In this document: positions 35,886 through 50,262 of the stretch, piece after piece | Position numbering within the stretch: the first letter of the stretch is position 1 | Layout: the number at the start of each line of letters is the position of its first letter | Source: Panax quinquefolius | Lineage: Eukaryota; Streptophyta; Magnoliopsida; Apiales; Araliaceae | DNA: 64,000 bases | Assembly: GCA_020205615.1 (NCBI GenBank) | Contig: CM035170.1 | Coordinates: 119,607,674-119,671,673 of the forward strand | Reading direction: 5' to 3' | Made by a program: the position numbers and the translations under genes | The notes under the pieces: generated by a model | Told to the model about the DNA's origin: nothing | Databases searched by the model: none | Seen by the model: the letters and a program-made list of their open reading frames with translations, nothing else

Positions 35886-38580
35886 AGTATATAGTATTAT
35901 GCATCAAATCACATGCACGAATGCCCCCCAAAAATGGTCAGACCACTACACTTTCTTTTTAAGCCCAACACATTTCGATCTGTAAGAATATAAGAATGCA
36001 TGCTGAATTCATCTTCTTTAGTATACTATCATATATTCCGATCCGATCCGATCCGATCCGATCCTTCGCTTGATCTACCACTCATTTCAACTTTTCAACT
36101 CAATATATGAATATTTTTAAATTTTAAATTAATATATCTTTTCTTAAAATTTTAATCCATAATATAATTATGAATATTATAACATATTTAAAAAAGTACT
36201 ATTAAAGGTTTATTACTTTTAAATTTTAAATAAATTACATTAAAATTAAATATAAAAAAACTTCAAAATATTAAAATGACCGGAATATATATATGATTTG
36301 GAACGGTATGTTTGACATGACACTAACAATTACTACTACTTCAAATAATGTGTGATCGTAATATTGATTAAATAGACCTTATGTGATCGATTATGCTATA
36401 AATTATTATTAAAATATTTAATATCATTTGAGACCCCTAATATTATTCCATCAACCCAACCTAAGATCTAATTAAATTACGACTTCTTTGGGCTTTCGAA
36501 AGAGTTTATCGGGTTCCAATGAAAACAAAACATGCATTCATGGGAATATTATTGTGCTCGGATATCCTATTAATTCTTAACTAATCCTTCTACAGCGACA
36601 GGGGAATTCCGACTTGGGTGGCAACCGGCAAAATATTTTATTTTTTTTGCTTTTGACTCTCAAATTAATTTTGTACAACTCTGTTTTTTACATGTATCCA
36701 AATGACACTTAAATAACTGTATTTTATAAAAAAATTTGTTCTAATAAATCACATTAATTATTTAAGAGTCAAAAATAAAAAAATAAAAAATAAATTTCCG
36801 ACCGGTTGATTCTGGTAGTGGTAGTAAATGGCATTAAGCCTCTACCATCTTTGACTACTTCATTGCTGGCTTCCAATAAATCAGGATTATATATTACTAC
36901 CGTACAATAAAAAAAACAGTTTAAGTACCGATTTCATTTATTAAATTTATAATATTAAAAATATATTTTTATTTTACGTTTATCTAGCTCTAAAGTAAAA
37001 TTTATAATTGTTAAGGATGTATAATTTTAAAAATAATAAATTATTAGCTTTGTAGGTATGTGCTAATATTATGATAACAAATATGAGGATATTTTTTTTA
37101 TTGACGTGGTTTATAAAACTTTTGAAATAATAAATTTTGTAATTTATTATACGATTTAGATAGTTTACAATTATCGCCTAAAAATTAAATTAATTCATAT
37201 CAATCTTAAATTTAAAAATATTTCAATTGACTTCAAAAAGTTGATATTGATCCTATATTTTAAAATGGAGGAGTATTATTTTTATTAAAAGATATTTCTT
37301 AAATTTTGGTAATTTAAGAAATCACTTTTTAATGAAATTCTTTATTTTATTTTATTTTTATAAATAAAACTAATGCCATAATAATAAAAGTATAGTAAAA
37401 ATAATAAATTAATTTATAATAATAAATAACAAATAATGCCACTTGTTTTATATGGGCAATGAGCTAACTTAATTAGATTAAACATGTCGACAAACTAAAA
37501 AAATTAAAAATCACAAAACAAAAACAAAATAAAGTAAAAACAAGAATAAATAGATATGATAATATATATTTGGTAAATGTTGTACAATTACGAGACAAAT
37601 AAGAACATTTATGTTCAAATAATTAAATATAAAGGATATTTTTGTCTTAAAAAAATCAAGATGTGATAATCTAGGATTACGATATAGTACTATTTTACAC
37701 GTAAGTTGTCAAGTTGATAAGTATCTGATAGCATTATAAAGTTGCTTATTCAACGTGCCATTATGAACAGGGAAATGGAATTAAAAAAATAAATAATCAT
37801 TTAGGAAAGCTACATCTTACCTATAATTAATGTGCTTTCTTCTGCCAACTGTCAATTAGCCTAACTTGTTATGTTTGGAATTAAGCTTAGTGAAATAAAT
37901 TTAAAAAAAATAGTAATAACCAAAAAATGTAATAATAGCTATATTCTTTTCTATATTTATATTTTATTCATTTTCAAATATTAAAAAACCTAAGAATAGT
38001 GTAATAAACAAGAAATTCAATAATAAAGTTTTAATTATTTCTTCATTCATACTTAAAATTACTTATAAAAAATTAACAGTCAGATCGTATTTTTCTTCTT
38101 CATGGAAGAAACTTTTGGTTTTAAATATGGAAAATACAGTAGATGGTTATATTTGGAGATTATATACTTATGAGGAGAAAAAAATAAGTGAAAAATATAA
38201 ATATAACATTTTAATTAATTGTTTAGAAAAGAGTAAATTGCAGTTATTTTGATATATAATTTTTTATTCTTTAAAACTTGAGATAATTTGAGGGAATAAG
38301 TATCATTTTATAATTTTTTATTGTGATTAACTAAATTACGTTAATAAGGATTCCAAGTTATACCAGTTTTGGAAGTAGGGCCGGTTATCATTGAGGGCTC
38401 ATTTTCCAATGCATTTTCATTAATGTTATTTTTCTCTTGGAAAGGGAATCTGAATCTCATTCTCATAATCTGGATTTAATTTTGGTTACTTTATGATTCC
38501 TTTCCCACGCCTAAATATATTTGTCCTTTTTTTTAAACTTACAAAAGTTGATGCATCTAAATTTTAAATATTGAATCATA
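35886..38580. other. AT-rich intergenic, no gene seen
   Basis: No coding region. A pentamer array (GATCC)n lies at about 36038-36064. The rest is AT-rich, low-complexity DNA. Confidence 0.55.
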
Positions 38581-38782
38581 TACTCACTTCGTTTCAGGAT
38601 AAAAGTACTGATAAATTTTTCACGTATATTAAAAAAAAGAATAAAATAACAAAATTGTCCATAATAATATCATTAAATATGGAGAGAGAATTAGAATAAG
38701 AAAAATATGAGATATTTAATCTTACTTTATAATAGAAAAAATATATAAAATATTGGTTATTAAAAAGAAAGTGAACATTTAA
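38581..38782. mobile_element. Stowaway-like MITE 3, left part
   Basis: The left end is TACTCACTTCGTTTCAGGAT followed by AAAAGT. Its inverted partner ACTTTTATCCTGGGATGGAG lies at 48820-48840, on the other side of the retrotransposon at 38783-48786. The MITE was therefore present first and was split. Confidence 0.8.
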
Positions 38783-41409
38783 TGTGGCGCCTTTTAAAAT
38801 AGGTTTACATCACCCATTTTGAGTTGTCGATCTGGCATGTAAAACAACTACAACTTTATTATTACAACAAGAAAGCGTGAGTTTGAATACAAATATTATC
38901 TTTTAGAGCAATATCTATACTCAAATAAATCCTCATCACATTTATTGATACATTATTTTACAAAAATGGTGAGGACTACTAAACAATTCTCTCTGAACCT
39001 TCATTCCATACCCCGATTTCGTCTTCGCTATATTCTCCCTCTGAGAAAGAAAAATGGAACAAAAAGGAAAAAGGTGAGCTCAACTAGCCCAAAAAAAAAT
39101 TATGACTAAGATAATATACAACAAATTATCATTAGTCTTCAATAGGAAAAATCTAATAGAATCTGATAGACAACAAGTTTTTAAATCAATATTCGCAATG
39201 AAATAATAATTCATTAGAGAGTTAAGTAGAGAATGCAAACTACTATCTATCTTACATGTATGAATTTAAAAGTTCATCGCTCATCTTTTATCCCTCAGTA
39301 ACATCAATCAATATATATCCTGAATCAAATATTCATCTTTGCACATTCAGCCAAAGATATTCATCATTAATTAATTATTCATCTAAACACTGCTGTTATC
39401 TTTGCACTACTTTCTGCCAAAGATATTCTTCGAAATCATTCATCTTTGCACTACTGGGCCAAAGATATTCAATAATATCATCATTTAAGACCAGGATGAT
39501 GAAAAATATTTTTAAAAAAACGAATCCAAAGTTGAAACAAAATGACAAGGATTAAGGATTAAGGATTCAGTACTTTGTTTTATCCATGTTCAAAAATACC
39601 TCAAAATAATCATAGTGGTGTAAAATTCAAGAATGATCAAAACATGGATACAATCAAAGCTAGTATCCACAATAGATATTTTAGATGAAAAGGAAAATTT
39701 TTATTTTTCGATGAATAAAGTATCGTTAATGAATAAGATCAGATATCGTGAATAGTCTACAGTATCGTGAATAAGAATAACTCAGACACCAAAAGTTCCA
39801 AATTTGATAAAAAACTTGAGATTATTATTTCAACATAATGATATTGAAGAAATAATATCATTACGAAAAAAAATAATATCCCTTACCTCACAAAGACAAG
39901 ATTTCTAGTTGAAACATGGATATTGACTATAACTTGAACTTGTCATCAGTATAGCAATACTCAAAGTATACTCAAAATACTCACAAGAATACGCTCGATA
40001 ATATAGAGAAAGAAAACTTCAATTTCTAAATTGTGATTTTCAATTCTAACTTTGAAGACCCTATTAATAGGAAAATCTTTAGAATACCAAAAGCGAAAAA
40101 ATTTAATATAATATTATTATTTATAATAAATTTCCTACGCCTCTTAGAATTCAGCTCCTAGCATTTCCCACATGCTCACCTTCTAGAAAAAGTAATAAAA
40201 ACGTTTTTCCAATTTAAAATATTTTAAACTTCCAAAAATCAATTATTTCGAAGCTTCGGAAGTTTAATAATTCATAATAAATAGTCCTTTTATCAGAAAA
40301 TTCGAATCTCGCGAGTTTTTATAGGAAATTCAATTCTCTACAACTTTGCGGAAGAAAGATTTTCCAAATTCCAAACAGAAATTGACCAAATTCATAAACG
40401 GGAGATTTTACAAAGTATAATCAAATTTCGATCAATAAATGGGGTCCATTTACATGTTTAACATGTTTTAAATATTTATTGCAACAAAAATACTCTTCCT
40501 CCTCAGTATACTCATATATCTCACATTCGTTTGTAAAAATATCACCATTATTATATTATTAAAATATAATAATATATTTAAATGAATTATTTTATCGAAA
40601 AAGATAAAATTTCAATTTTCAACAATTGTCACATTAAAATTTTTCTCCATCTATATCCACATAAAATCAATATTTTTCTCATCATATGAATCAATAATTA
40701 ATTATTCACAAATAATATTCTGAGAATCACAATATTGATAACCGTGCGCTTCAGGAAAGAGGGGCTTTCCAATAAGAATTTCTCCTTCTTGGCGCAATTA
40801 GGTGACCAAACCTCTCCTTAGATGTAACTTTCTAGACATTTCCAATAATGTTATCTAATAATATTATTCGAGATAATATGAATTATTGCTTCGATAATGA
40901 AAATAATACGTGTAAATGACAATTATCAAACAACAAAGAATATAAAATATCAACGCAAATTATTAAATCAATAAAATATCGAGCAAGAATTACCAGAACC
41001 ATTATTGAGTAGTGCCTTCTTACGTAAGAATCAATAATTGGTGCAATCATGCAGTATAATCTTCTTGTGTTTTAACCAATTTAGTATTTTAACAAGATAA
41101 TTAGCTGTGAATAACTACGCTGTTATTTTTAAACAACTTATATTTGTCGCTTTCTTTCATCCAATCGCTTTCCGTTATGGGGCCCACACATGGTCATTGG
41201 CGTGTCGATTTAATATTTCCGACAAAGATGAATATTCCACGACCAAACGAATATTCCCTACAACAATGAATATTTTATAACCACTTACTTATTTTGAAAT
41301 ATTTGCGTATTTTACCCATAACTATCCACATTAATCAAATCAACCCTTACTATTTCAAAATAATAAATAGAAAAATTAAATTTCATTAATAATAAGTTGG
41401 GGTCTTACA
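38783..41409 (-). repeat. 3' LTR of element 1
   Basis: A 2.6-kb direct repeat of 46166-48786. The minus-strand start is TGTAAGACCCCAACTTATTA at 41409. A TATA-like block (CTATTAATAGGG on the minus strand) lies at about 40060-40075. Three hairpin units are at 39334-39466. Confidence 0.93.
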
Positions 41410-41410
41410 A

Positions 41411-44400
41411 CCTTCCTCCTTATGAAATTTCGTCCTCGAAATTGACGACGATACTGTGTTTCAAAAGGTGAGGATACCTCGCTTTCATTTCCGTTTCCAA
41501 TTCCCTGTCATTTCTCTATAAGATGATTCCTCCACAAAACTTTAACTTGTGGTATGACCTTTCTTGGCGTAGGGCGTGCTCTTCTTATCCAAAATCTTGG
41601 CGGGTACCTCCTCATACGTTAAGTCTTCTATTATCTCGTCCGGTTCTAACTCTATAACGTGGTTCGAGTCTTTCACATATTTACGAAGTACGATATGTGA
41701 AACACATTATGAACACGAGACATACTCGAGGTAACGCGAGTCTATAGGCTACATTTCCTACTCGGTCAAGAATTTGAAATGGATCAATAAATCGTGGATT
41801 GAGCTTTCCTCTCTTCCCAAATCTTGTAACTCCTTCCATGGAGCAACTCGCAACAATACATGATCCCCTATACTAAATTCCACGTCTTTTCGATGAAGAT
41901 CCGCATAACTCTTTTGTCGATCTTGTGCTTGGTTTGTATCGTTGTCGAATCATTTGGATCTTTTTCGTAGTCATACGTACTCAACTCGGGTCCCAACAAT
42001 GTTGCTTCACCCACCTCGTCCCCAACATACTTTGAAGCGACACTTTCGTCCATATAATGCTTCAAATGGAGCCACACTATATACTTGCTCGATAACTGCT
42101 GTTGTTGTAGGAGAATTCCACCAATGGTAAATACTTATCCCAACCGCCTTGAAGTCAGGACACGTAGTCTTAATAAATCTTCAAGAGTTTGAATAGTCCT
42201 TTCCGATTGTCCGTCCAGCTTTGAGGATGGTATGCTTGAATCGAATCGTAAATTCGTTACTATAGCTTTTTGCAAGCTAACCCAAAATCTTGAAGTGAAT
42301 CTTGGGTCACTATCCGAAACTATGGATACAGGCATGCCATGCAACCTCACAATCTCATTCACATACATACTAGCAAGACGTTCAAGGAATAAGTCTCCGT
42401 GACGTACAAAAAATGAGCGAGACTTGGTTAATCTATCAACAATAACCCAAATAGCATTGATGCCTTGAGAAACCGTAGGAAGACCTGCATGAATGAAATC
42501 CATGGTAATGTGTTCCCACTTCCATTTCGGAATCTCAAGTGGTTGCAACGGACCACTTAGGTACTAGATGCTCCGCCTTTACACGTTGGCAAGTTAAACA
42601 CATCGAGATAAACTTTGCAATCTCTCTCTTCATATTGTTCCACCAAAATGTATGTCACAGATCATGATACATTTTGGTACTTCTAGGATGGATTGCAAAT
42701 GGTGTATTGTGTGCCTCCATCATAATCTTGTACTTCAAATCAGATTCGTTAGGGACACAAAGTCTAGAATGGACTCGAAGTATTCCTTCTTCATCAATTC
42801 TCGCTTAGGAATAGCTCCTTCAGACTTTCTTCTTCATACGACGCCTCCGGCCTGGGTGGCTTGAGCAACCTTAACTTTTTCTATTAAAGTTGGCTCTATC
42901 ATTATACTTGACATCATCGCACTCATTCCCACATATGATCTTCTACTCAACGCGTCGCCTACCACGTTCGCTTTTCGGGATGGTATTGAATAGTGTGGTC
43001 GTAGTCTTTCAATAGCTCGAGCCAACGTCGGCTGCATGCGTGTTGAGTTCTTTTTGAGTGAAGAAATATTTAAGGCTTTTATGGTGCGAATATATCTCCA
43101 CTTTCTCCCCATATAGATAGTGCCTCCATATCTTTAATAAACGATATCGCGCCAACTCTAGATTATGAGTAGGATAATTCCTCATACTCTTTAAGTTGTC
43201 ATGAGGCATAAACTATGACTTTCCCACGTGCATGAGAACACATCCTAACCCTTTGCTCAAGCATCAGAGATAACAAATCCATCCGAACCGGATGGTATTG
43301 TTAGAACCGGTGCCAAAATAAGTCTCCTCTTAAGCTCTTGAAACTTTTTCTCGCATTCTTCGCTCCAAACGAATTTTGTATCCTTCCGAGTTAGGCGAGT
43401 TAATGGAGTAGCAATTCGAGAAAACCCTTCCACGAATCTCGATAATAACCAACTAGACCTGAAAGCTACATACTTCGGTCACCGACTTCGGTTGCTCCCA
43501 ACTTTGTATTGCTTCAATCTTCAAGGTCCACGGATACTCCATGTTTTGACACCACATGCCCAAGGAATGCTACTTCCTCAAGCAAGAACTCGCATTTCTT
43601 CAATTTGGCATATAGTTTGTTTTCACGAAGCCTTTGGAGTACCAAAAATTTTCAATGGTGCTCATGATCTTCACGACTTTTGGAATATATGAGGATGTCA
43701 TCAATAAAAACAACAACGAATCTGCTCCAAATATTCCTTGAATACTTTGGTTCATCATATCCATGAAAGTCAAGAGAGCATTAGTCGGTCCGAAAGACAT
43801 GACTAAGAATTCATAATGCCCATACCTGAAGTTACGGCGCCTTTGGAATATCCTCGCCTAATCTTGGTGATGATATCCGAATCGAAGATCGATTTTTGAA
43901 AAGAATTGTGCCTTGCAATCGGTCAAACAAGTCATCAATACGAGGTAGAGGATACCTATTCTTGATGGTGACATGGTTCAATTCCGATAGTCGATACAAA
44001 GTCGCATACTCCGCCTTTCTTCTTCTACTTAATAAAACAGGAGCACCCCGAGGAGATGTACTTGGGACGAAAGAAATAGATGTCCAACAATTCTCGTAGT
44101 TGGACCTTTAACTCCACGAAGTTCAATAGAGCCATTCGATATGGGGTTTTAGAAATGGGCTTTGTACCGGGTTCAAGATCAATAAAGAATTCAACTTCAC
44201 GTTACGGGGTAGGCCGGGAAGTTCTTCGTGAAATACGTCCAGAAAGTCAATAACAACAGAATATTATTCAAATTTGACGTGTCTTTATTCAAATCCATAA
44301 CATGGGCTAAGAAAGCTTGACATCCATTTTTCAATAAACGAATAGCTTTATGATTAGATATGACGGTGATTGATTTTAATGGTTTAGTTGCTTGAATTAA

Positions 44401-45950
44401 ATACAACAGTTGGTTAGGAATATGAAAACTAACAACCTTACGAAAACAATCAATTTTGGCATGATGAGTAGTTAACCAATCAATCCCTAAAATAACATCA
44501 AAAGCAAGTATCTTTAAAGAGATAAGGTCAATGTGTAAGGTAATGGTGCCAACTTGAATCAAACAAGATTTATAAACAATTGGATGTGATGAAAGTTTCT
44601 CCTAACGGAGTTTCCACGAGATAGGTCAAAGTTTAATTTCTCCTGAGTCAAGTTTAAACGTTGAGCACAAGCGGAGAGATAAATGAATGGGTAACAGACC
44701 CCATCGAGTAGTAAGGTATAAACTTCGCAAGAATTTATAAATAGCTTACCCGTGATCACCTCGTTTGGGTTCATCGCATTTTGACCACCATCAACAAACG
44801 CTTCTTCCGGAATCGTTGACTTTGACTTTTACGGGATGGTCTTTTGAGTCACCGTCCCCCATTGAACTAGGTTTCGCTCTGCATAATATAATCTCGAGCG
44901 ATATGTCCTTCCTTTCCATAATTATAGCATACCTTGAATCTGTTGTGGACGGTTTGGTGATATGTCCTCTTTCCGCATTTATAGCATATAACCGGTGGTC
45001 GTTCTCCTCCACTAGAACCGATTGATCTTAAGACTGCCGTCTTCACATAATGGTCGTTATTAAATCTCCTCTTTTTAAAATCCTCCTCGACTCATTTCTT
45101 CTATTTTCATGGCCATGATTACCACCGAGTGGTTACCATTTTGTCCGTCTGCTTTTCTTTCTCATTGGTTATCATTATTCATTGCTGATCGCTATATCCG
45201 TACGATCCTCGGTTATGGTCCTCGGTTGAACATACTCGTTATCTCGCTTTCTAACAATTGAGCCTGTTAACAACATCTCGAATAGAGAGAAAATTTATGA
45301 GAAATGAGATCTTGATGTATCTTGTTTCAAACCTCTAAGAAACATCCGCGTCATACGCTTTCTCATTCTCCACCAAATGAGGTGCAAACTCGATAACTCG
45401 CAAACTTTGCCTCGTCTTCGAGACACCGCTGGTCGTGTTGTTTTTTCTCTAATATGATGAACTCCACTTCCTTCATACGATTTAACACTTTCGTGAAAGT
45501 ATTTGTCATTAAATAGTTTCAAACGTCTCCCAAGACATCTTTGAGTGCGGGTTGGATGTATGCGCTTACGCACTCTCACCAATGTAGTCGCCTTCGCCTG
45601 GAACATAAAGGTGGCGAATGGAACCTTCGTTTCTCCGTGCATCCCAAGACATCGAATATCTTGGTAATTTGCTTGACCCATGTTTCCGCCATGATCGGAT
45701 CTGGCTTTCCTTAAATTCGTGGTCCCAACTCTTTGATCGCTTGGTCATTGACAACCCGTGAATTGCTATCATTTCCTCCTCGTATTTTGAACACGAGTTT
45801 CCCTCTTCCGATTTTGCATGAATCGCAAAAAGCTTCTAAACATCCCTCGCTCATATCTACTCGATGGTGTTGTTCACGGGAGGAACATTCTTGCTTTGTT
45901 ACGCTCTCCTCGTTGGTGAGTACAGGGCGTCTCCATGGTCTCATTTCCAT
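41411..45950 (-). pseudogene. Gag-pol of element 1, multiply frameshifted
   Basis: Minus-strand fragments in polyprotein order. Gag pieces lie at about 45950-45295. Degenerate protease lies around 44774-44559, followed by protease/RT linker VILGIDWLTTHHAKID at about 44490. Reverse transcriptase holds FIDDIL near 43687-43720. RNase H is at about 43209-42950. The integrase core at 42548-42135 has WEHITMDFIH, VSDSDPRFTSRFW and LDGQSERTIQTLEDLLR, i.e. the D, D and E regions. The chromodomain end at about 41800-41430 is scrambled. Many 1-2 base indels break it. The DTG of the protease is damaged (LLLDGVCYPF). Confidence 0.9.
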
Positions 45951-46142
45951 TGTTAATATTCTCGATCGACATTCTCAAATCTTTATCGTAAAACAAGGGT
46001 TAATTAAGGAAATCAATATATCACATAATATCCCTATATCTTGACCAACTAACAAATAAGCTTAGGTAGGACACACTAAATGAAGGATTTACTCGCCTCT
46101 CCCTCCTAGTTCTATTCCTCGATCTCCGCCAGGAGATCATAT

Positions 46143-46160
46143 CCCCTAAGCTCGATACCA
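46143..46160 (-). other. Primer-binding site of element 1
   Basis: Minus strand TGGTATCGAGCTTAGGGG, five bases downstream of the 5' LTR end. It is close to the TGGTATCAGAGC of plant elements primed by initiator-methionine tRNA. Confidence 0.8.
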
Positions 46161-46165
46161 ACTCG

Positions 46166-48786
46166 TAACGCCCCCCAAAATAGGTATACATCACCCATTC
46201 CGAGTTGTCAATACATGTGGTACGTAAACAACTACAACTTTATTATTACAACATATAAGTCATGAGTTAAATACGAGATATTGCCATCTAGATAATATCC
46301 ACACGCAAATAAATCCCCATCATAATTATTGATACATTATTTTACAAAATGGTGAGGATTACTAAACAACTCTCTCTGTAACCTTCCTTCCATACCCCCC
46401 AGACTAAGACTACGCTACATTCTCGCCTCCCGAGAAGAAAAATGGAACAACAAGGAAAAGGGTGAGCTCAACTAGCCCGATAAAGAATATTATGACTAAG
46501 ATAATATACAACAAATTATCATTAGTCTTCAATGAGAAAAATGTAATAGAATCTGATAGGCAACAAGTTTTTAAATCAATATTCGCATTGAAATAATAAT
46601 TCATTAGAAGAGTTAAGTAGAGAATGCAAATTACTATCTTCTATGTATGAATTTAAAAGTTCATCGCTCATCTTTTATCCTCCGTAACATCAATCAATAT
46701 ATATCCGAATCAAATATTCATCTTTGCACTCACAGCCAAAGATATTCATCACCAATTATGTTCATCTAAACACTGCTCATCTTTGCTACGGGCAAAGATA
46801 TTCTTCAAAAATCATTCATCTTTTGCACTATAGGCCAAAGATATTCAATAATATCATCATTTAAAAGCGAGGATGATGAAAAATATTTTTAAAGAAACGA
46901 ATCCAGTGAAACAAAATGACAAGGATTAAGGATTAAGGATTCGTACTTTGTTTTATCCATGTCCAAAAGTACCTCAAAAATAATCATAGTGGTGTAAAAT
47001 TCAAGAATGATCAAAACATGGATACAATCAAAGCTAGTATCCATAATAGATATTTTAGATGAAAAGGAAAATTTTTATTTTTCGATGAATAGTCTTGGAT
47101 TAAATGAATAATCAGATATCGTGAATAGTGCCATATATACGTGAATAAATAACTCTCGACACCAAAAGTTCCAAATTTGATAAAAAACTTCAGATCAATA
47201 TTTCAACATAATGATATTGAAGAAATAATATCATTACGAAAAAAATAAAATCCCTTTACCTCACAAAAAGACAAGATTTACAGTTGAAACACCGGATATT
47301 GACTATAACTTGAACTTGTACTCAGTATAGCAATACTCAAAGTATACTCAAAATACTCACAAGAATACACTGATAATATACAAAGAGAAAACTTCAATTT
47401 ACGGTGTGATTTTCAATTCTAACCTAAGCACCTATTTATAGGAAAATCTTTAGAACACCAAAGCAGAAAATTTAATATAATATTATTATTTATAATAAAA
47501 TTTCCTACACCTCTTAGAATTCAGCTCCTAGCATTTCCCACATGCTCACCTTCTAGAAAAAGTAATAAAAACGTTTTTCCAATTTAAAATATTTTAAACT
47601 TCCAAAAATCAATTATTTCGGAGCTTCGGAACTTCAATAATTTATAATAAATAGCCTTTTTATCAGAAAATTCGAATCTCGCGAGTTTTTATAGGAAATT
47701 CAATTCTCTACAACTTTGCAGAAGAAAGATTTTCCAAATTCCAAAACAAATTGACCAAATCCACAAACGGGAGATTTTACGGTATAATCAAATTTCGGTC
47801 GATAAATGGGGTCCACCAGAGCATGTTTAACATGTTTTAAACATTTATTATAAATAATAATACTCTTCCTCCTCGTATACTCATATATCTCACATTCGTT
47901 GTAAAAATATCACCATTATTATATTATTAAAATATAATAATATATTTAAATGAATTATTTTATCGAGAAAAGATAAAATTTTAATTTTCAACAATTGTCA
48001 CATTAAAAATTTTCTCCATCTATATCCACATAAAATTAATATTTTCCTCATCATATGAATCAATAATTAATTATTCACAAATAATATTACGAGAATCACA
48101 ATATTGACAACCAAGGCGGTTCCTCAGAAAGATGGGGCTTTCCAATAAGAATTTCTCCTTACCTTGGCGGCAATTAGGTGACCAAACCTCTCCTTGATGA
48201 AACTTCTAGACATTGCCAATAATGTTATCTAATAATATTATTCGGATAATATGAATTATTAGCCGATAATGAAAAATCTTGTGTAATGACAATTATTGAA
48301 ACAACAAAGATATAAAATATCAACGCAGCAATTATTAAATCAATAAAATATCGAATAAGAATTATCGTAACCATTATTGAGTAGTGTCTTCTTCACGTAA
48401 GAATCAATAATTGGTACAATCTGGTAATACTTCTTGTGTTTTAACCACCGAGTATTTTAACAAGATTAATTCTTGAATAACTACGTACCATTATTTTAAA
48501 CAACTTATATTTGTCGCTTTCTTCATCCAATCGCTTTTTAGTTATGGGGCCCACATGCATTGGTATCGCTATTGGTAAATATTTAATATTCCCTGATCTG
48601 ATTTAATATTCCACGACCAAACGAATATTCCCTAACAACAATGAATATTTTATAACCACTTCGCTTATTTTGAAATATTTGCATATTTTACCCATAACTA
48701 TCCACATTAATCAAATCAACCCTTACTATTTCAAAATAATAAATAGAGAAAATTAAATTTCATTAATAATAAGTTGGGGTCTTACA
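46166..48786 (-). repeat. 5' LTR of element 1
   Basis: Partner of 38783-41409. The minus-strand start is TGTAAGACCCCAAC at 48786. TATA-like CTATAAATAGGTGCTTAGG lies at about 47443-47425. The two LTRs match closely over long stretches, but short patches are completely different. Confidence 0.93.
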
Positions 48787-48845
48787 TTTAATATAGGACA
48801 ACCCAAAATAGTAATAAGGACTTTTATCCTGGGATGGAGGGAATT
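48787..48845. mobile_element. Stowaway-like MITE 3, right part
   Basis: Starts with the TTTAA target duplication and ends with the inverted terminus ACTTTTATCCTGGGATGGAG, the mirror of 38581-38606. Confidence 0.78.
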
Positions 48846-49354
48846 CCAGAGGGAGCATCAAATAGATATATCAGAGACCATGAGTATCTTTGTTTACTTT
48901 TCAAACTTTTTCATACATTCAACATCCATATTTTGAAATGGTGACGATATATATACATGAATATCATTTATAATATATAAGAGAACTGCAATAAATTTAC
49001 ACCGAATTATAATTATAAAATTTATCATTACATGAAATTGATATTAATTATAAGAGAGTCTCATTTATTATATATATTTTAAAAACTACCATTAATATTT
49101 ATGCGTATAAATTACAATCAAAAATCTAACGTAAACATTCCCAATATATATATATATAAATGTGGCATTATATAATCTAGGTTGTGATTTATAGTGGAAA
49201 TAAATGTTAGAATTAATAATAGAATTAGGATATATATTATATTGTCGGCCTGCAATCTATGGATAAGCAAACAAATACAATTTGAAGTAAAATATATAAA
49301 CAAGTAGTAGTAACTATCTAAACCCGATCGACAATATTATTATGATATTAAAAT

Positions 49355-49393
<39 letters not shown>

Positions 49394-50170
49394 AACATAC
49401 CCTGATTCTTGCTACTGTATATACATACATACGTATTCCATGGCAAATCTCCATTTCCAAACCCAGACAGACAGACAGCTAGTTAGCTAGCTGTTCTTCA
49501 TATATTTACAATACAAAAAAAGAAAATAATTAAAATGCGGTACTCCTACGACCGTATAATTAATTAAGCCTGATGACTAATTATGCATTTGTAAATAAAT
49601 GTATAAAATAAATAGTATTCTACTACTACTAGCCTAGGCCCTAGCCAGCCAGTAACTAATAAATTATGTGCTCTCCGTATAAACACAAAAATATATTCCA
49701 CTCTAAAACAAGAGATAGATGGATCTAGCGGTAGTAGGAGTGGGAGTGGGAGTGGGAGTGGGATAACACGCAACGCAACGCCACACCTGAACCTGCATGC
49801 CATCATCTCTTGACAAAACTTGTCATGTCTCATACAATTAATTAATTCAAAGGTCTTAATCAAGTTATGAGTTTATTTTTAAGAAATGTAATTAATATGT
49901 ATTTTGTTTGATTGATCAAAAATTATTAGTTATAAGTGAAACAAGTTAATATTTAATATAATAATAATATATATAAAAATTAAGTCATTAATATTTTCTT
50001 AAAATTTACCTATGACAAATAAAAACGGAGTATTTTAGTTAAGAGAAGTATAATTAATTGATTCTACCACAGTTTTGGTATGAGTGATTGAATTATATCT
50101 GTTTGTAGATCGATTTTCCGAGAATGAATGGGACATTCGCAATGGTTGATTACTACAACTAGTATTCTAG

Positions 50171-50258
<88 letters not shown>

Positions 50259-50262
50259 TATA
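48846..50262. other. Intergenic with microsatellites, no gene seen
   Basis: (TA)n at about 49358-49390. A (GAGTGG)n hexamer array at 49738-49762. (TA)n at about 50179-50222 running straight into (GA)n at 50223-50255. The open frame over the hexamer array (49564-49863, minus) is a low-complexity artefact. Confidence 0.6.

Larger units (their letters stand above)
38783..48786 (-). mobile_element. Ty3/gypsy chromovirus (Tekay/Del-like), element 1
   Basis: Complete but decayed 10.0-kb LTR retrotransposon read on the minus strand. The 3' LTR is 38783-41409, the internal region 41410-46165 and the 5' LTR 46166-48786. It is flanked by the exact 5-bp duplication TTTAA (38778-38782 and 48787-48791). 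The primer site (minus strand TGGTATCGAGCTTAGG, 46160-46145) resembles the initiator-methionine tRNA site. The polypurine tract (AAGGAGGAAGG) abuts the 3' LTR at 41410. Order gag, protease, RT, RNase H, integrase and the ~2.6-kb LTRs fit the Tekay/Del group. The coding region is broken in many places, so the copy is not autonomous. Confidence 0.94.

Noticed and set aside
39330..39470. CRISPR-like spaced repeats
   Set aside because: Repeat units are imperfect and hairpin-forming, spacing is uneven, and they sit inside plant retrotransposon LTRs.
49564..49863. Minus-strand frame with a Leu-Pro repeat
   Set aside because: Produced by the GAGTGG hexamer microsatellite; no other coding signal.
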